Assembly (NCBI GenBank): GCA_000226015.1
Contig: JH153549.1
Coordinates: 983 to 64,982, forward strand
Reading direction: 5' to 3'
Source of the DNA: Mnemiopsis leidyi
Lineage: Eukaryota; Ctenophora; Tentaculata; Lobata; Bolinopsidae
Length of the DNA: 64,000 nucleotides
Shown here one piece after another: positions 23,901 through 39,200 of this stretch. Below the pieces are notes generated by a model. It worked only from the letters and a program-made list of their open reading frames with translations. It did not search any database and was not told the origin of the DNA. The first letter of the stretch is position 1. Each line of letters begins with the position of its first letter. A program made the position numbers and the translations under genes.

Positions 23901-26900
23901 TGTGAGGGAGAAGCGTTGCAATGTATGTCTTGGATATTTTCTACAAAAGTGAATAAGTTGAAATAAGATGATGAATATAAGAATTGATCGAAGTAACTAA
24001 CCTTTAAACCAGACAATTAGAGGTTGACCACTGCCTTCACAACTTAGAGAAGTACTGCTGCCGAGAGTAACGAAGGTAGTTTCTGGTACCACGGTAAAAC
24101 CTAAGGCTCAAGTGTTAGCAGGCTTGCTACTTAAACAGTTATTTACCTTTCGTTTAATCGTCCCATAGTTAAGAAATCATCTTTAACTGACCGGAAAAAC
24201 TAAAAAGAGTTCAATATCTAAGACCTAGAGAAATAATCCCATTGCCTACACAATGCCTGAAATAAGAGAGCGGTAGACTTACGATGCACAGTGAGAGTTA
24301 TGTCCTCAGACCTAGTTACACCCCCGTACACGAACTGTCCGGTGGAGGGGAAAGTAGACCGACAATGGTAGTCTCCCTGGTCGGTAGTAGATACTGGGGA
24401 GAAGGTCAGGGTATCTCCACTTTCACCTGCAACTTCCTCCTCTCCTTTGTACCACGATATCACACCTGGGTAGTCGGTTTCATAAGGCTTTCCGTAAGTA
24501 TAAAGAGGATAAGGGGGAGGTCTGGCTGGTTGAGTATCACGCAAAACTGTCCCGAGTGAGCTATACCTAGTTGAATTAAAATAGCGACAAATAGTCACTT
24601 AAAAGCTTGATGAGATATTAAGTGGACTGACGATGAAACATCACAAGAAGGATGAGTTCACCTGTGTTATCAACTTTACATGTGAGGGTTGCAGTGAGCG
24701 AGTTAACAGCGGCTGTGTCTACAGGAGCTTCTTGTATCTTCAGTACAGACAGTTTCCCAACTCTACTTGTTACACTGAGATGTTTCTACCGTCAGAAGAT
24801 GGAGAACTCTTAGCGTAATTTAAACTTCAGCACTGAACATACAAAACTGAACCTCCTTAATGAAGCACCGAATATTAATTGAGAAGACAACTTAAGCATT
24901 GCTTAATAAGCAGTCTCTACAATTCTCAATCCAACAACTTTATGACTTTTAGCGAAATCCTCCATACCTGAGAACAGGATTACTAAACTCAGCAGAACAG
25001 GTGATGTCGGAGTTGTGGTACACATCATGAGCCAGACTGTTTAGAGTCAGGATAGAGGTGGTGTTGGGGGCAGAGTATGTTGTGTCAATACTGACCAGCC
25101 CGGTAGATACTAGACCCTCCAGGGACGTCGCACCGCTGAGGGGAATGGGAGTTAGTGTAGTTAATGTTTAGTGGAATTCAATTGAACTTTAGTTGCACAC
25201 TGGGTTATTCTTGAACACCACAGGAAAAGACCACCATCGGCAAAGTTTTGGAGTGACATTCAAATGTTGAGATCGCGTAATTTCGCCTTGTGATAAGAAA
25301 AGTCCGCGATTAGCTGATTTACTAAATCTAAAGGTTGATGAGACGGCACCACAAATAAGAATAAGCAGCACAACAACTTACTTCTTCCAAGAAATAGCTG
25401 CCTGAGATTCCCCATGTACTATACAAGTAAAACTAACTGAGTTGTCCTGTACGCCAACACTGTCAGTAGGTTCCACATAGAAACCTGATTGAAGGTGGCA
25501 GTTGGTAAATTTATTTGAGAGATGATCTGATTCTTACAGATCTTCTTTGTCGTACTTCCTTCTTCAAGAATGTAGTCAGTTCGCAAAATATGATCTAGAT
25601 AGCTGAAATTGAATAAGGTGGAATGACTGATGTGAACGTTTGATTGATGTATTTGAAATGAAAAGATTACAACTCAAATTGGATATGAAACCTGTGATTT
25701 TAGGGAAATTCTCATCTACCACATTCTTGATTTCAATTACAGTAGTTGCATCACGATAGGTTGCTGGTGCTGATGTTTCAAATTTTGTGGCACTATAAAA
25801 TTCGTCAGTTTTCTTCGTTGATGAGGGAGAAATCTCTTCTTGGTTGGCCGTACTGCCCCTTTGTTGTGTGGATCTCCTAATACTACTCGTACTGCCCCTT
25901 CCTACTGCATGTTCTGTGCTACCATGCCACCTAGTTGACACCCGTCTTTCGGTAGCACGGTCGGTGCTACCAAACCACCCGGTTGAACCCTGTCTATCAG
26001 TTGACACGGTTACTGTACTTCCTTCAGTCCAGTAATTTTGTGGATTTCCAGATGTGAGAAATGAGAGGAAGGAGTCTCCGTCATTGTGAAAAGGTGTGTT
26101 GGAGGGTGTGGTGTTAGGTTGTGATGGTGTGGTATGATGGTTTGGTGGTGATTCAGTGACTAGAGTTGATCCCCAGAACTTTGATATACTTTCTGAGAAT
26201 CATTGGCAGTGTTATAATAGTAGCATGAACGTATTGTTAAAAGCAAAGCTCAATAAGATTGCAGACGAGCTAAAAAGAGTATTCATGATCGTATCTTTGG
26301 TATTATTGGTGCTGAGCAAGAACTCGCCGAAATTGGAAGTGAGCCAAGAAGACAACTCATTCCAACAAGATGCTCTGTTGCAATTGACAACTAAAATTAA
26401 GTATTTCCAAACCTCTGACACTAAGATAAGCTGGGCTGGAGCTGATGCGTCCTTGCTGGAAGACAAACTCACACTTGTAGTTGCCCTTGTTGGTGAAGTC
26501 TACAGTCGGCAATGTAAGTGTAGACTTGGTGTTTTCAGTGCTGTAGGAGAGTGTTTTAGTTTCTCAAACGGTCAGGTAGGTTCGCTTAAATCAATATAAC
26601 CTACGTTAAGCACTTGAGAAAATTATTTTTTTTCAAATTCGTCTGTAAAAACAAGCTTGACAAGAAAAAGAATCGTGAAATCTAAGATACTTTAAAACTT
26701 GGAACATTATTTAAAATACCAATTCCACATTTACCTGACACCAGAGACATCAGTAATGATAACGTCGTCCTTAAACCAGTTAACAGAGTCTGGGACACCG
26801 TTACTCTCACACTCAAACACACCCTCCCCTCCCTTCTCTATAGCTTGTCCAGCAGGTTCGGTAGTTAGTTCTGCGGAGGCTCTTTGTTAAAGAAATAAAG

Positions 26901-29900
26901 AATGAATTGTATGTATCCGCATCATATGGAAGTAGCCTATCTTTGCAAAATGATTTATATCATCTTTCACCGATGTTCAAGTTTGAACATTTTCCCAGAA
27001 GTTGATTTAGCCAATGAGAAACTGTTATAGTTAACATAGTACTTTACAAACCGTATACAGTAAGAGTAGCTGTCTGGGATGTGTGTTCACCCGTACCTCC
27101 GTAGTCAGCAACACACTTGTAGTCCCCTCTATCAGACATCTACAACAAACAGGCATATTTAATGTGGAGCTGATATCTTAATACAGTTCTGAGGATTTAT
27201 CATCAAGTACAGTAAGCATGGTCATGAATTTACGAAACGAAAAGCCGCTTTTTAATAAACCTATAACTCTGCAGCCTACCTTAATATCAGTTATGAAGAG
27301 TTTAGAGACGACACTATCGCCCTTAACAGAGACCGTGGTCTCCAGGTCGAGCTGCGCAGTTCCCTCCTTCAGCCAGGTAACAGTCGGACTACCTCTAGCC
27401 TCACAGGACAAACTGGCGTTGTTAGTCTTGATACCGATAGTGTTTACGGGATCTGTCGTAACACCTAGTGTGTGGGGTGTTGTTAGTTTGTGGGGTGTTG
27501 TTAGTTTGTGGGGTGTTGTTTGTGGGGTGTTGGGGTTTAATCAGCGGAAGAGGCTTTCTCGTGATAGAGTATGGGGATTTCGTGGAGCGTGAAAAGGTCT
27601 TAAGTGAAGCTGATCTAGCATTTAAAAGTCGGTCTGATAGTATTTGCAACCAGTTGGTCTAAAACGTACATCAACTTGTTGGGTAGAACAGCAAGAAGGG
27701 TGCTTTTCTTAGGAAATGTGCTTATTTTTTTAGGAGAAATAAAAGATTAAAAGAGATGTCATAACCAGCGAGGATTTTGTTTAGGAATTTGATTTGCTTT
27801 TCTATGCGTTTATTCGAGGGTTACAGAAGATTATGAGAAAATCAATATGCATATGATTATGATCATTTTGAAGTTTTATCATGATTGGAAAATTGGGAGA
27901 GATTTTGCCAAATTTATCAACAGTTGTGTCCAACGAAAGGAAGAAAAATAAATGTTGTGGTTAATGCATTTTATTTTTTGTCAAGGAATTTGCTGTGCTT
28001 TTTTGAATTTGTTAAACTTTAAAGTGAGAAAGTTATCAAGTTCTGAGATGCTGCGGTGACTTTTTGCTTTTTTGTGAGATAAGATGATGATATTTTGGGC
28101 GGGGTTGTGATGTGAACAGACTTCCAACGGAAAGCGAGAAATATCTGTTATCTCCTGAAATAGTTAACATTTTGAAAATTATTTTAAAGGTCAAAGTCGT
28201 ATGTTAATAAAGTATGATTGTTGATCAAAAAATGCAAAGAATGAATTATGTAGTGATGACGCAATGGGTGGAGCATATCGATAGTTATGCAAGTGCTAGC
28301 AGCAGCCAGCAAGAGTGTACCTCTGCCGCCAATAGGGTGCTTTGACTTATTCAAGTTCTTGAAAAGTGTGGCATGTTACATTGCTATGACAACAAGCTTA
28401 GAATATTGAAGAAATGCTGATTGCTGTTTTTATCAAATACTAATTGTGCATATTATTACCTATTTAAATGTTGAAACTATATAACTGGTTACTGCAGGAA
28501 ACAGTGCCGTTAAATCTACGGTAATTGTAGTGAGTACTTACTGAAAACAGATATGGCAACAGGATCAGAGCTTATAAACATAGGGTCTGTTGAAGTGTAG
28601 TTGATGTGACATGTAACCTCAGGTGGCGACCTCACTGATACTGCATCTGAAAACAAGGCGATAACAATCATGTCGTAAACTTTCAAATCTCTAGGGAAAT
28701 TGGAAACTAAAGGTCGGAATAAAAGTTCGATCTTGATTAATGATATTTAATAAGCAATTATATTGACATACCAATAGTTAGAGAAGCTATGGTTAGCCAG
28801 TTGCTATCGCTGTAGTTTGAGCTAGAACTCTCAAGCTCTATATCCCCGTAAGTCCACGTAATCTCAGCCTCACCACGTGACACACATCGGAATGTGGTAG
28901 GGTAGTTCAGGACTACAGATACCGGGGCTGGACTCTCCCAAATACCTGGGGTTACAGTGAGCATTGTAACAGGAATGATCAGAATGTTTTAAAAATGATC
29001 TTGAAACTTGAAAGACCATTTACTGAAAATCTTGAATTGTCAGTGGTCATGATCATTTGTTGACCAAATCCCAAAGTGCCATGGTGACATCTTGACATAA
29101 CCTCAGCCCTCGGTTAGTAGGGAAGGTGGAAGTTTAGGTGGACTGCACGTGTATCATTATCTGTACCTTCAAGTACTAGTAAAACACAATCCTAACAACA
29201 CTTTGCAATTACAAACATTACCTCTGACAAATACTTTAGCCGGGGTGGAAGTAACAGTTCCCTGGGAGTAGCTGCCCTCACAGTAGTAGTACCCGGCATC
29301 CTCCCAGTCCACATTAGATAGAGATAGTTTGCTAGTTACTGTGTTATCCTGGGGCGAGATTTGTTCAGAGTGTGCATACATATTGTATATTGTATTGAAA
29401 TACATATAATTGTATTTAATTGTATTATGTATACAGACTGTATATTCTCTAATATTGAACATCGAACAGGAGGTTGGTACCAGGTTCATCTCATTTTAAG
29501 TACTAAATTTATCAGAAATTGTAATTAATTAATTACTCTAATTATGTTCTTTACAAGTCCGTTCGTTGGAAAACTACATGGGCTGAGAATTTTACACAGC
29601 TCTAAAGTAAAAGCTCCCGGAACGAGCAGGTTGATAAGGCGGAGGTTTAAAAACGACAGGTTTACCTGAATTGAGGTGACTCCAGGACCAATAGGACTGT
29701 CGTTGTGATACCAGGTGATTGTTGCACTGTCGTTCAACTGACACGACAAGGTTATGTCGTTGTCTAGCAGTACAAACTTGTCCTCGGGGTGTCCCAATAT
29801 TCCTGGAAATTGTTTGTTAAAACACCAATATTCCTGGAAAACTATCTGTTAAAACACCAGATCTCCACATTATCGCACTCAGTTAGGTGCGGTCTCTCTC

Positions 29901-32900
29901 ATCAATGGTACCACTATCGGATATCGGTTAACCGAGAACTAACTCCAAAAACTAACTCTAATTTGACTCACTGTAAACAGTAAGCGTAGCAGGGTTACTT
30001 CTAACCCTCCCTCCTGTAAACTTTACATCTACATCAGGCTGATAGACAGCTTCGCAGGCATAACTCCCGTCAGTGTCGGTTGTAGCGTTAGTTATGGTCA
30101 GGAGGGTGTGAGAGGTACCGGTACTGGTACTGGAGGTGATGGAGTAGCGGGAGTCGGTGTCTGGGTCCACTAGCTCCTCGTTCTTGTACCTGGGAAGGGT
30201 GTTGTCACTCTGCTGGGCTAATAGTTTATTTTTTAAGTGGATCAAACCCCTTGTAGTCCAAGATACAGTAGTCTATTGAAAGACTCAGCTTATTAACTCC
30301 ATGAACTACAAACACCCTATCAGTAGAAAGTGAAGAAAGTACAAAAACAAACCAGACAAAAGAGGCGGGAGCAGGAGCGGAACAACTAGCAGAAGTGTTA
30401 CCCCCGGTAACAGCTATCCCAGTCATGGGGTGCACCAGGATGTCTAGCACCGTTACTCGCACTTTGTTAGATGTCAGGGAGCCCTGTGTGTGTGGAATAT
30501 TTAAAGTTGAGACTGGGGCATAACACTTTTGGTGAAGTTCGGAGGTGACAGCAAATTTTAATCTTCTTTTTAAAGACGTGTAATAATCCAACAAAATTCT
30601 TATATCAAGACTGATATTTTGCAATCAAATCCATTTTTAAAACTGCAGGTTTCTTGTAATTTTTACAAAAAAAACATTTCCTTAAGTGTCGGAAATAGAT
30701 TTCAGCAACTACCATGCTGACAATCTCGCACAAGCAGTTTTCACAAACCTGCTCCCAAGTGAGAGTACAGTAGTAGGAAGTCTGGTCGGAAGTCTGGACC
30801 GACTCCAGAACTAGGGGTGAAGTAGAGCTGACTAGAGTCGTGTCTTTGTACCAGGAAATAGCGGGGTTGTTGTTCCCACCACAGTGCAGGGTCGTGGAGT
30901 ATCCTGGGATTTAGTTAGTATAGTTACAATAACTCAGTGGGGAGCTAGTTTGAATTGTTCCATTTTATGTCTATCTCAGCCTGGGTTAGTGGGACCCATC
31001 AAAGATCGACAGTCATCAGCTGCTCCTGTGCAGTGTGCACCAATATGAAAAAGACCTTAAACTTGTTAAGGCATCGGCCGATCATGCAATGATAAGGTGC
31101 TTACTACTTACCAATAACCACGGTCCTATTCTCCGGATGAACGGAGATATCGTTAACAACAATCTCCACGGGGTCGGAAGTGAGACTTCCCCCAAGCGTG
31201 TAACCAGCAGTTTCCGGGTAGGTCACGTGACACTGTACAGAGGTGTTGGTAGTAACACCGGGTAACACCAGCTCAGAACTTCCTGTAACGACATGGAGTT
31301 AGGAGTGGGGAGGGGGCTGTTGTAAGTATTGTCTCCAGGATAGGAAACGAATTAGTTAGTCCAGCAGGATACGAAAACTTCCCAAACAAGCTAAAAATGG
31401 AACAATATCTGCTTTAATAGGTTGCCACACTAACCGGGATTATTTGAAATATTATCAGAGATAGCCAGACCAGACTCCTTGTAGGACCAGGAGAAGGTCG
31501 GATCTTGGTCAGCAGTACACGTGATAGTAGCTGACTGTCCTGATACCAATGTCACCTGACTTGTCACACTTCTTATCTCTGGAGGTGGTGGTTTGAGTGG
31601 TCAAGTGAGGGTGGGGTGTCTTGTTTATAGCAAGCTGTGTATCAAAAGTTACGGGAACGCATTTATCCCATCCAAAACATTGTATGTCTCACGCTAAACA
31701 CCGATTGTAATATGATATTTTAAAAAAACTCACGATTGACATAAACTCGAACAAAATCAGACTCAATCTGATCAGGGGGATTCTCAAACGTAGCTTTACA
31801 ACTATAATTCTTGTTCTGAGAGACGGCACTAAGTTCCAGTACACTTGTCATAACAGTCGTGTCTGAAGGAGCAGCCTCCACCTTCACCTCTACCCCCTGC
31901 TCCGTTACCCAGGTGACCGCTGTGAGCCCCTGGCCGTGTACCACACATGTTAGGGAGGCGTCGTGTCCTAGCACTGCCATTCTCTCAGTGGGAGGGGTCT
32001 TGATAGCTGCATAGAGGGTTCGTTTGAGGTGGGGGAAATAGTGGTAACATGGTATCGGTATGCGATTATAGAAACTTAGAAAGTTGCTACTATGTGGTAG
32101 CACCGCCTAACTATATAGTACAATGTTTTTAAATACAATAGCTATAATTGCAACTTTAGTTACCATACCAACTATAGCTACCATAGCAACTAAGCCAGAT
32201 AAACCGACCTCTAACGTAGAGCTGAGTACTGGCGGAAGTCAAAGTTCCCTTGTCCCCGAACTTAGCCTGACACCAGTAGACGTCCTCATCTTCTAGTGAC
32301 ACACTGTCCCACCTCGCTACCGAGCTTGTTCCGTTGTTCGTTACCACCGGACCGGATTTCCTGGAGAGCATGTGTTGTTAACATAGCGACATAGCTGTAA
32401 TAGTCTAATGTGATACGCATTGATTCATATTTAAAATTTGTATTCTTTAATTTCTTTTAGTATCTTGATGATATTCAACCACGAATCACTCGTGCTTGGC
32501 TCTGATGAAAATTCTGATAAAATGTGAACATATTGACAATCTTGTATCAATTCTCAGACCAGGTACTCACCAAGTGAAAGCAGGCTGCACGTGATCCGTA
32601 GTTCGGCAGCTCATTTCCGCACTACTTCCAGCAACCACATACACCACCTCAGGCTGGTAGATAAAGGAGCTGACCGTTACCATGGCAACCGAGCTGTTCA
32701 GACGACCTCCTGCAAGGAGAATGTCTTGTTAAGTATGTGTAACTAGGAGGGGGTATTACTTGACGTTAAAAATTCCGGCACTCAGAGTCCTAGGACCCTA
32801 TGTCCGGGATCTGTGTCAGGAAAGTTATTTAGAAGGTAAATACAAGGCGCATGGATGAACCCAAAATTCGGGAAATCGCTTTACCAATATAGCCAATAAT

Positions 32901-35900
32901 CATGGAAAGATAGCAGATAACATTAGGTAGTAAGTAGGAAGAATGTTCCCGTACCTAAAGTAGCTGGAGAGGCAGAGTACTCCACTTCACACCGATATTC
33001 TCCCGCAGTAGACAGCTCCACCGCGTCTACTTGGAAAGTTGCCAAGTTGTTGTCAGTGGTTACCCCAGCAACCATAACAGTGTCGTTGTGATAGAAGTTC
33101 AGAGAGGCAGGGTTGTCGTGTACCGCACACGACAAGGATAGAGGGTAGCCCAGTACTGTGTCCGTGTTTTGGGGTTCTGTCGTGTACTCTGAAACGGTCG
33201 TGTCAGTATGTGAAGAGTATACAAGGTAAGTTTTAGATAGGTAGTCTGTTTCTGTCGCAGATAAAGAAGTTTAGATAACATATCAAATACCCCTTAATGA
33301 TAAGATAGGTGTGGTTATATTTGAAAACACAGTCACTTACCAAAGACTCCCAAGTCAGCCGTGTTTGACATAACTCCTCCCTCCGGATTATCAAATAGAG
33401 CTGAACACTTGTACTGTCCAGCACTCAAGACGTTATCCACCGTCAGCACAGTCGTCGTGTCGTCACCACTTGTCGTCGTGTCAACACTCGCTGTCGTCAT
33501 GACAACCTCCACGTCGTCACGGAACCAGGTGATGGTAGCGGGAGCTTTTTCTCCACGTATAATGCAGGTGAAACGTGCAGAGTTTGTCTTTACAGCGGTG
33601 GTGGAGAGAGGGTGGGTCTGGATACCTGGGAGGATGTTTCACTTAGCAACTTGTCTGCAAGGTTGTCTCAGAGGAAAGAAATTAGGTAATTAATCAAATA
33701 ACTCAATCTTTGAATAATTAAACCTTAGTAATAGTATTTAGATAAGAAGTAAATCTAGCTCCAGTCTATTCAATCCCACCTCGGACAATAACGGAGGCTG
33801 TTTCACTCTCGTGTGTTCCCAAGTCTCCGTAGTCAGAGACACATTTGTAGTCACCAGTTGTAGTCAGATCTACTGATGACATTACCAAGAGACTCTTGTA
33901 ATCTGTGAGAATTCGTCAATCAGCGGTAAATACGTTACTAGTATAACGAAATCATCAACTATGGTACTATGGAACAACTACTATGAAACCAATACGTTTG
34001 GCTGCAATTGAGTAACCAAACTATTGTCAAAGAGGGTTATTGTGGTAATTTTCATTAAGCAGGGAAAATTGTGTCTTAAATGTGATTTTATTTTGATTAT
34101 TACGTATGATAATGAATGCCTAGCTAAGTAAAGAACAACAACGTACCATTAATGAGCTGGCCCTGGCCGAGGTTCTGACTTCCACCTTTGTACCATGTTA
34201 TAGTAGGACTAGGAGGTCCGGTAGTGAGACAAGTCAGAGTGATATCTGTACCTTCCTCGGTTATCACGCTTTCTGGGGACTGTGTCACTCCTGAACAGGG
34301 ACATGGGTAAGTTATTTTCTTCGTTAAGTAGTAACAAGATACTGGGTCACAGATACTGGGTCACAGATACTGGGTCACAGATACTGGGTCACAGATACTG
34401 GGTCACAGATACTGGGTCACAGATACTGGGTCACAGATACTGGGTCACAGATACTGGGTCACAGATACTGGGTCACAGATACTGGGTCACAGANNNNNNN
34501 NNNNNNNTCACAGATACTGGGTCACAGATACTGGGTCACAGATACTGGGTCACAGATACTGGGTCACAGATACTGGGTCACAGATACTGGGTCACAGATA
34601 CTGGGTCACAGATACTGGGTCACAGATACTGGGTCACAGATACTTGGTCACAGACCGCTAGAGGATAAAAACAGAGAGTTTTTTTGCCTGCTTTATTTTG
34701 TTTGATTTTTAACAGTAACTCTAAAGTTTTCGTCATTTTCGAGAAAACTCGCTGGTCTCCATTACTCGCCTCGTCAAAGGTTTAATAGCTCCTTTATCTA
34801 CCTCGAGTATGTGTTACAAGTGCTATTTATCATACAAGACTTTGTATATAGGGACAATGGAGCAGCGAATCTCACGCCAATAGTCTCGATCTCAGTGCTT
34901 GTTACTCGAGACAAGAGGGAGAGAGAGTAACCGACCAATCACGTGACCAGAACTGCATCACGTGACTTGCACGTGCAAGGTAACGGTCGATTTACTTGTT
35001 GTTAGGAGTCCTACTTGGTTACTGTGTAATTTACACAAGGTTATCACACTTTATACAGTTCAGAGCTTGCTATAATACTTGCTATAGTTCGTTAAAGATG
35101 ATTGCACTTTGATGGTCTACCGATCTTAGCGTGTAAGTGATAGACACATTTATTGGCTGAACTTAGCTCTGCTAGTGAGAATTTTACGAGAAGATAGAGC
35201 TACTAAAATATAACGAAGTATAAATTGCTTTTCATCTAAACTTGGCTGAAAATATAATAATGCTATCATGTATGAGCTTTATGAGCTAAGAAGACAAAAT
35301 AAACGCATCAAGAAGTAAAAACAATTAATCAACTAACAATTGTAGAACTCACAATACATAACTCAGTAGTAATGAGCTGGTTTGAATGACATTAAATGCT
35401 TCACCTCACCGGCTTAAAGACACCGATTTGAGCTTCACTTGTAACAAAACGACACGCTACATTTTATGCAATTATCAAATACATAGGTCGATTGAAGGAA
35501 TTTTAAATTTTAAAGAAATTCCATCAGATTTGGATAAGAATCAAAATTTGGCTTTGATAGAATGATAAAGAGAAATTTTTTTCAGTTTCGTTTCAGTGAA
35601 AAATGCAGTTATTTCAAAAAGAGACAGCAAAGATTTTTATGCAAATTGTGCAGCTGATGTAGTAAATGACGCGGAAGCTTTGGATTGTTGATATTCTATT
35701 GCTAGAGTTTGAGAATACCAATGTATCAATGATGAATTGTGCTGTGTGATTGTTTTAGTCTAAAAGTAGTAGAGAATTCAGCAGGGTGCTTGTCTATTAC
35801 CGCTAAACCAGCAACTCATTACTGGAAGAAAAAATGCAGATTAGAAAAAACCTCTCCCTCCCTCCCACCCTCCCGTACTTACCTCGTACACTGAGTGTGG

Positions 35901-36216
35901 CAGGTTGAGCAGCGTAGGTGGGGTTCTGGTACGCGGCGTACTCCACCACACACTGGTACACTCCGGCAGTAGGCCAGGTTACTGTGTTCAGAAGGAGTTG
36001 GGATACTCCGGCTGAGACTGTGATAGAGGAGGTACCCTGCAGGGAGGACATGGTGTGTCTATACTTGTAGGGAATGTTTTTCAAAGGAGAGAAATAAACT
36101 GGGCGGTGAGGCCAGGTAGAATTTATTCAAGTTACTGTAGAATTATGTTGGGTATGATAGTAAAGTCGATATACTATAGTATATATAATAGTATATATAT
36201 ATACTATAATATAATA

Positions 36217-36250
<34 letters not shown>

Positions 36251-39200
36251 GTCAATAACTAAACAGTACTATAATACACACCATACCATTACATCAGATA
36301 ACGAACAAACAGGACAGTACCGTGATATCAGTTCCGTTATGTAACCAGGTCACACTCCCGCTGCTTTCTGTCGGCTCACATTCCAACACCACGTTATTAC
36401 CCACAACTCCGGTAGTGTCCGCCGGACCGCTCTTTACACCCAACACCAGGATGCTTGCGGAGGAAGACTTGACCACGGTCGGACCGTAACGAGCCCAGCA
36501 GTGGTAATCGTCAGTTGTGGCGGATATCAGTGACACGGTCAGGTTGCTACTAGATTCGTAGCCGAAAGCTGTGGATAAATCTAAGGTTCAACGTTTAGTT
36601 CTCGGGACAGGTTTTATATCGATTGGTGCTTCAACGGAGCTTTAAGTAAACAAACTTGGCAACCAGCCAAAAATATGCCTAAAACAGTAAAACAGTAATG
36701 ACTGTTGAAAGAAACAGTAATGTCCCGCACCTTGACTAGATATACTGACTGTAGGACCGTGATCTAGTTTAGTGGTACCACGGTACCAGATTAGTTGGGG
36801 TGCCATGTCACCGATAGCGTGACAGGAGAGAGTAGCTGATGTCATGTTAACTGTTGTTGTGTCCTGACAGGGAGACATTTTACGTGGGGTAACATATAGT
36901 AGGAATATAACAGAAATCTGACAGATTTTTGAAAACACCTAATTGTTTCTTAACAATTCTAACAGAGTCTCGTGGAAATCTTGAAATTCACAGTACTCTA
37001 AAACTGAAACTTGTTAAATTTAAGCATCCACAGTCTAACCTGTGGATGGACTTTGAATCCCCGCACAAAGAAAGTAGCAGGTTCACTGAAGGTGGACTCC
37101 CCTGAGAAGACAGCCTCACACTTGTAGTTCCCAGCATGAGAGAAGTCTACAGGGGAGAGGACTAGGTGGGAGGTGGTGGAGTCTGGAGTCTGGGTGGTGG
37201 GGGACACCAGCTTCACTGAGTCTTTGTGCCTGGGGTTGTAGGTGATTTTATCAAGCTTCGTTACTTGAAATATCATGGGCACAGTATTTTTTATGCTCCC
37301 CTAGAGCTTACTACTTCGTCAACGTGGTTGGGAATAAAGTAAATAGTTGACTTAATTATAAGAATTAAACTTCCCGAAAACTCACCACACAAAAGAGTCA
37401 GGTGCCATGTTAGTGACACAAGTCAGAGTAGCATCAGTCCCGTACACGACAGTCTGGTCCTGTGGTTCAGTCCGGATATACTGCACCTGCAGATCCACCT
37501 GCCCACTACTGGAGCCGCGGGCCCCGTAGTCAGCCATGCACGTGTAGGTTCCAGTGTCGAACCTGTCTGTTGTCCAGTGTACGCTGGATTCCATCTTGTC
37601 TGCTGACGTTTGTAGGGCGCTCCACTGGGAGAGAGATATTGGTTAGCTGTTATCAAGAGACAGAGCTCTTTATAGATGCCAGATGGCATAAAGGTATTTT
37701 AAAAACTCCCTTAACAAAAAGTTGCAGGACACACCCTCTTCAAATTTTCTTTCAAAAGATCCTCAACATGTTCTCAGAGGACAGATAAGTTTGTCAATAA
37801 AACCCCCATTCTATAAATGCACCAGATCGAACCTGGGAGCTATCAGTAGAGTTAGGATCTATCCAGGACCAGGAATCGGGAGCGACGTTACCAATAGCCG
37901 TGCAGGTGATGGTTACAGCATTATCCTCTACACCCAGGGGAGTGCCGGACGTTCTCCATACGTCTGGAAATAGAGAAAGTTAGAACGATGAATTAGATTT
38001 AACAGTTCTCACAAATATTTTTGGCACGTTTCTTGGTATTGATTGTTCGCTCCTTTCTGCTCGTAGGTCAATAGTTGTCACATGTAAAAACATATGCGAC
38101 AGTTCAAGAAAGACGTGATCAAAAGCGAGAGGAAACTAAATTTTATGATTGTTCTCATAAAACTCGAAGAACATAGTTCAATTATAGTTACTACCACTAC
38201 AATTACAAACAACTCACAATTCAAGTTTAGCTGTAATGATCCAGTGATAGTGGAAGTTTGACCGTCAAACTCGATGGAACAAACATACGCTCCCCTATCA
38301 GTTACTGTAGACTGGGGGATTGTCAAGGTGCTAGTGGTGTCCGGTGCAGTATATGTTGTGTCCGCTGTGACACCATCACGGGTGTTTGTTCCGTTGTGAC
38401 TCCATGTTATCGTTGCCTGGTTGTTATAGTTGTGTAATTAGGGAGTAGTACTCATTTTAAAGATATTCTATTAGTCCTCGATTTTTAAAAGGATTTCTGC
38501 AGAGAACAAAAATGGATTTACACTTTATACAGGGAAAACAAGTACATATATCTTTGTCTACAATTAAATTTACTGTGAACATTCAACAGGAATCACACAA
38601 AATATCCTCTTTCAATCACCTGAATTTCTCCCCTTGCCACACAGGTTACAGTTACCAGATTTCCTAAAACACCTTCAACTTGAGGCCCGGAAATGCTGCT
38701 TAAACCTGAATAGGATGATGTGATTAACGCGGTTTTTAAAACATCTCAAATAACACAGATATTTTCAGCAATGTTTCTAACTGATAAAAACAAATAGGGA
38801 GCTACCTGAACGTGGTGCGCGCCATACTCCGAACTACACTAGATACAAAACAACAACTTGTAAAACTACCTCCTTCAGATTGGTAACCATGGGAACACTT
38901 CCGACACACTTCCGGGACGAAACTCAGCGGGGTGGGCGACTACAACTGTTAGAACGTCTGTCTGTTTGTCCGTCGGTGAGTGAGTGGGGTGGGTGAGTGA
39001 GCGAGGTGACATTTTGTTAGTTATTAATTTTTTTAGTTTTTCTTAAATTTTAAGTTCGCTTATTTCTTTTGACAAAGAACGAGTACACAAGTTACCTAAA
39101 AAGTGCTTCAGGCAACAGTATATACATGCAAAAGAAGAAAGATACGCCATTTAACACGAAAGTTTTTATAAGAGTTAATGAACACTTATAAACCAACTGG

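Noticed and set aside
24284-24559. Plus-strand open frame opposite Ig22, and similar plus-strand frames opposite other Ig exons
   Set aside because: Shadows of the GC-richer Ig exons on the other strand; no independent splice or domain support.
34282-34668. 128-residue plus-strand open frame
   Set aside because: It is the translation of the 14-bp minisatellite and crosses an assembly gap.
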